In this document: positions 62,145 through 64,000 of the stretch, piece by piece | How positions within the stretch are numbered: the stretch's first letter is position 1 | How the letters are laid out: each line of letters starts with the position of its first letter | NCBI GenBank assembly: GCA_948567375.1 | Contig: OX419758.1 | Location: 36,719,473-36,783,472 of the forward strand | Reading direction: 5' to 3' | Length of the DNA: 64,000 bases | Source of the DNA: Lunularia cruciata | Lineage: Eukaryota > Streptophyta > Marchantiopsida > Lunulariales > Lunulariaceae | Translations under genes and position numbers: made by a program | The notes under the pieces: model-generated | Database searches by the model: none | The model's input: the letters and a program-made list of their open reading frames with translations, nothing else | Told to the model about the DNA's origin: nothing

Positions 62145-64000
62145 CTATACAACATACATCATTGTTAACATCATCCACTATAGAAGCACAACTCACACAT
62201 AAAGCATACATGAACTCTATAATGTCAGACCCAAAATCTAGGACCATGATTGAATGTAGCAACAATGAACCATGCTTAGAGATACCACCAACACCCTCAA
62301 TTCTTGCACTGAATTCCCCCTTGATTCTCACTTCTTTGATGTAATCAATTTATTCTTCCACTTTAGTCATAATCAAATCGTATCTATACTTGATCCTTCA
62401 CTCAACAATATACCAACAATCAAGCATAGATTACAATTAAGCCACACACACTCTAGCTAAGAGATTCCAAGTGACGCTTGCCGACCTCTATCCACCATAA
62501 CCAAGAATTCAAAGGGTCGACATCAGAGATGTGAGCTCTTTGGAGTTGCACTTCAAAAGTATACTCCTCTGTTTGACCTAGATCTCTACCCCTAATAGTG
62601 TTGTTGATGGCACATCCAATGGTACAAATGGTGTAAATGATGGTGGGTCCTACTATGTGATCAATAGCCCTAACATGAAAATTTGTTCACTAACAAGTAG
62701 TCCACAAGCAATTACCAAATTAACTATGATTGCCAACACTACCACTCTAATGTATGAGCAAACTAGCTTCGGCACTTCAAATATTGTGATAGTTGTTGTG
62801 TGTATGTGCATCGCTACACAACATACATTTTTGTCAACATCATACACTATAGAAACACAACTCACACATAAGTCATACATGAACTCTAAAGTGCCACAAT
62901 TGCCTCCCTAGCTAGTGGTTATGTCCCTCTAACTCCTTATAGCCATCTACTCCAAGTATGTCATAGGCCTTATGGTGTGCAAAGATCATGAGGCCAGATG
63001 CTAACAAGCCCCACCATTGGTTGTCTATCTATAATTTATACTACATAAAGAGTGAACTAGCTATAGGTCAAATACATTAAGGACATAATCACTATCCTTA
63101 AGGAACCACAATGAGGAAAGGAATCAAACATGCCATATGCCATCCTCTCAAGTAGCTATCACACACCAACATAGTAGCAACTCAATAAAAAGAGCCACAT
63201 AGCCTACACCAAAAGCTTGCACGTACAAGTGCCAAGCTTGGGTCCATAGTGCCATCAATGTTTAGGAGGTGGTATGGTGCATATGACCCTTCCAAATAAC
63301 ACCATCACATTCTTTTAACATGAGGACTCTGGAAGGAAAAACCTCATGCACTCTCAAGATAGTGCGGCTTGTAGTAACATCAAGTGTCATTGGTGCAATT
63401 TTCTATAGATGTACATAATCACCTAATGAAATTGACAAATCAAGGGTCTATAACCTCCTCCTCAAATAATAGCATAACATAGTGTATCTCTATGTTGAGC
63501 AATCACTAAGTTCTCAAAGGCCATCGACATCACTCATTGAGAGAACTCTACTTGTTGAGAACACACACTCTTCTATACTTCTAGATCATCCAAGTCCAAA
63601 ACTATAGTAGTATCCCAACAAATGGTTGTGGGTAAATCTAGATCTCATCCATAGAGTAAAAAGTAAGGAGAGAATGGATGCTAAGGAGGCTTGCCAGCTG
63701 AATGGATAGCCCATGACCAACCAAGGTAATTGGAGATCCCAATCTCCCAAGTGACCTCTTTGCAAACCATACTTATGCAATCCTCCCTTCGTCATCTGAA
63801 CCACTCTCTTTGCTAATCCATCTGCCTTAAGGTGATCTTGGGAGGTAATACAATGATCAATCAAGGCCTTGTCATACAAGACCTAAAACTCTCCAAAGAA
63901 CTTCATACCTTGATTAGTCAAAACCTCAATTAGTGCACCAAAATGATTAAGAACTTGATCCAAGAACAAGTAAGTTGTCCTTTCAATGGACTTGTTAGGA
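62143..64000 (-). mobile_element. Ty3/gypsy fossil C (LTR-like block and integrase)
   Basis: A third copy of the family of A and B, running off the right edge and broken. Parts: an LTR-like block at 62,223-62,791 aligning with the 5' LTR of B, a 3' untranslated stretch at about 62.8-63.25 kb aligning with 3.75-4.2 kb of B, and an integrase stretch at 63,586-63,879 (DHCITSQDHLKADGLAKR, KYGLQRGHLGDWDLQLPW, typical of gypsy integrase). CpG-poor like element A, so probably old. Confidence 0.8.

Noticed and set aside
62044-62344. Open frames of about 96 residues on both strands rich in Tyr-Ile
   Set aside because: They are produced by the (TA)n microsatellite.

Overview
The window is nuclear DNA of a streptophyte (a land plant or charophyte alga). 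The best evidence is a six-exon gene whose 420-residue product matches the plant immunophilin TWISTED DWARF 1/FKBP42 domain by domain, down to its C-terminal RVKAD. A plant-type YY1 zinc-finger gene agrees. A Ty3/gypsy family carrying a cytosine methyltransferase domain, and LINEs with a restriction-like endonuclease, would be unexpected in flowering plants. I lean to a seed-free plant or alga, but cannot name the species.

Layout. About 1-21 kb is repeat-derived: two head-to-tail Ty3/gypsy fossils of one family on the minus strand, LTRs of a second family inserted into them (one LTR inside another), a third LTR family at 15.3-17.7 kb, and a Ty1/copia fossil at 19.2-21.05 kb. About 21.8-42.2 kb is a host gene island: possible exons of an unidentified minus-strand gene (21.8-23 kb), a plus-strand kinesin (24.67-31.93 kb), then three minus-strand genes in a row: the YY1-like gene (34.27-36.04 kb), an unidentified Cys-pair, basic-tailed gene (36.85-38.29 kb), and an unidentified gene with at least nine exons (38.47-42.19 kb). 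Two LINE fragments lie at 42.9-44.5 and 45.6-48.3 kb. The TWD1/FKBP42 gene (52.25-56.39 kb) follows a stretch with strong G-quadruplex motifs. About 57-62 kb is AT-rich with no recognised gene. The right edge (62.1-64 kb) is a third fragment of the first gypsy family, containing integrase.

Exon calls were made by eye from splice sites, reading-phase agreement and family alignment from memory. In the kinesin, the TWD1 gene and most of the 38.5-42.2 kb gene, every accepted junction keeps phase.

Main points for follow-up: (1) a DNMT3-like methyltransferase domain inside a Ty3/gypsy element; (2) restriction-like-endonuclease LINEs, with strong CpG decay in one copy; (3) several perfect, short-loop inverted repeats with unrelated arms across the gene island, far more than chance allows; (4) two phase-consistent host genes that I do not recognise.
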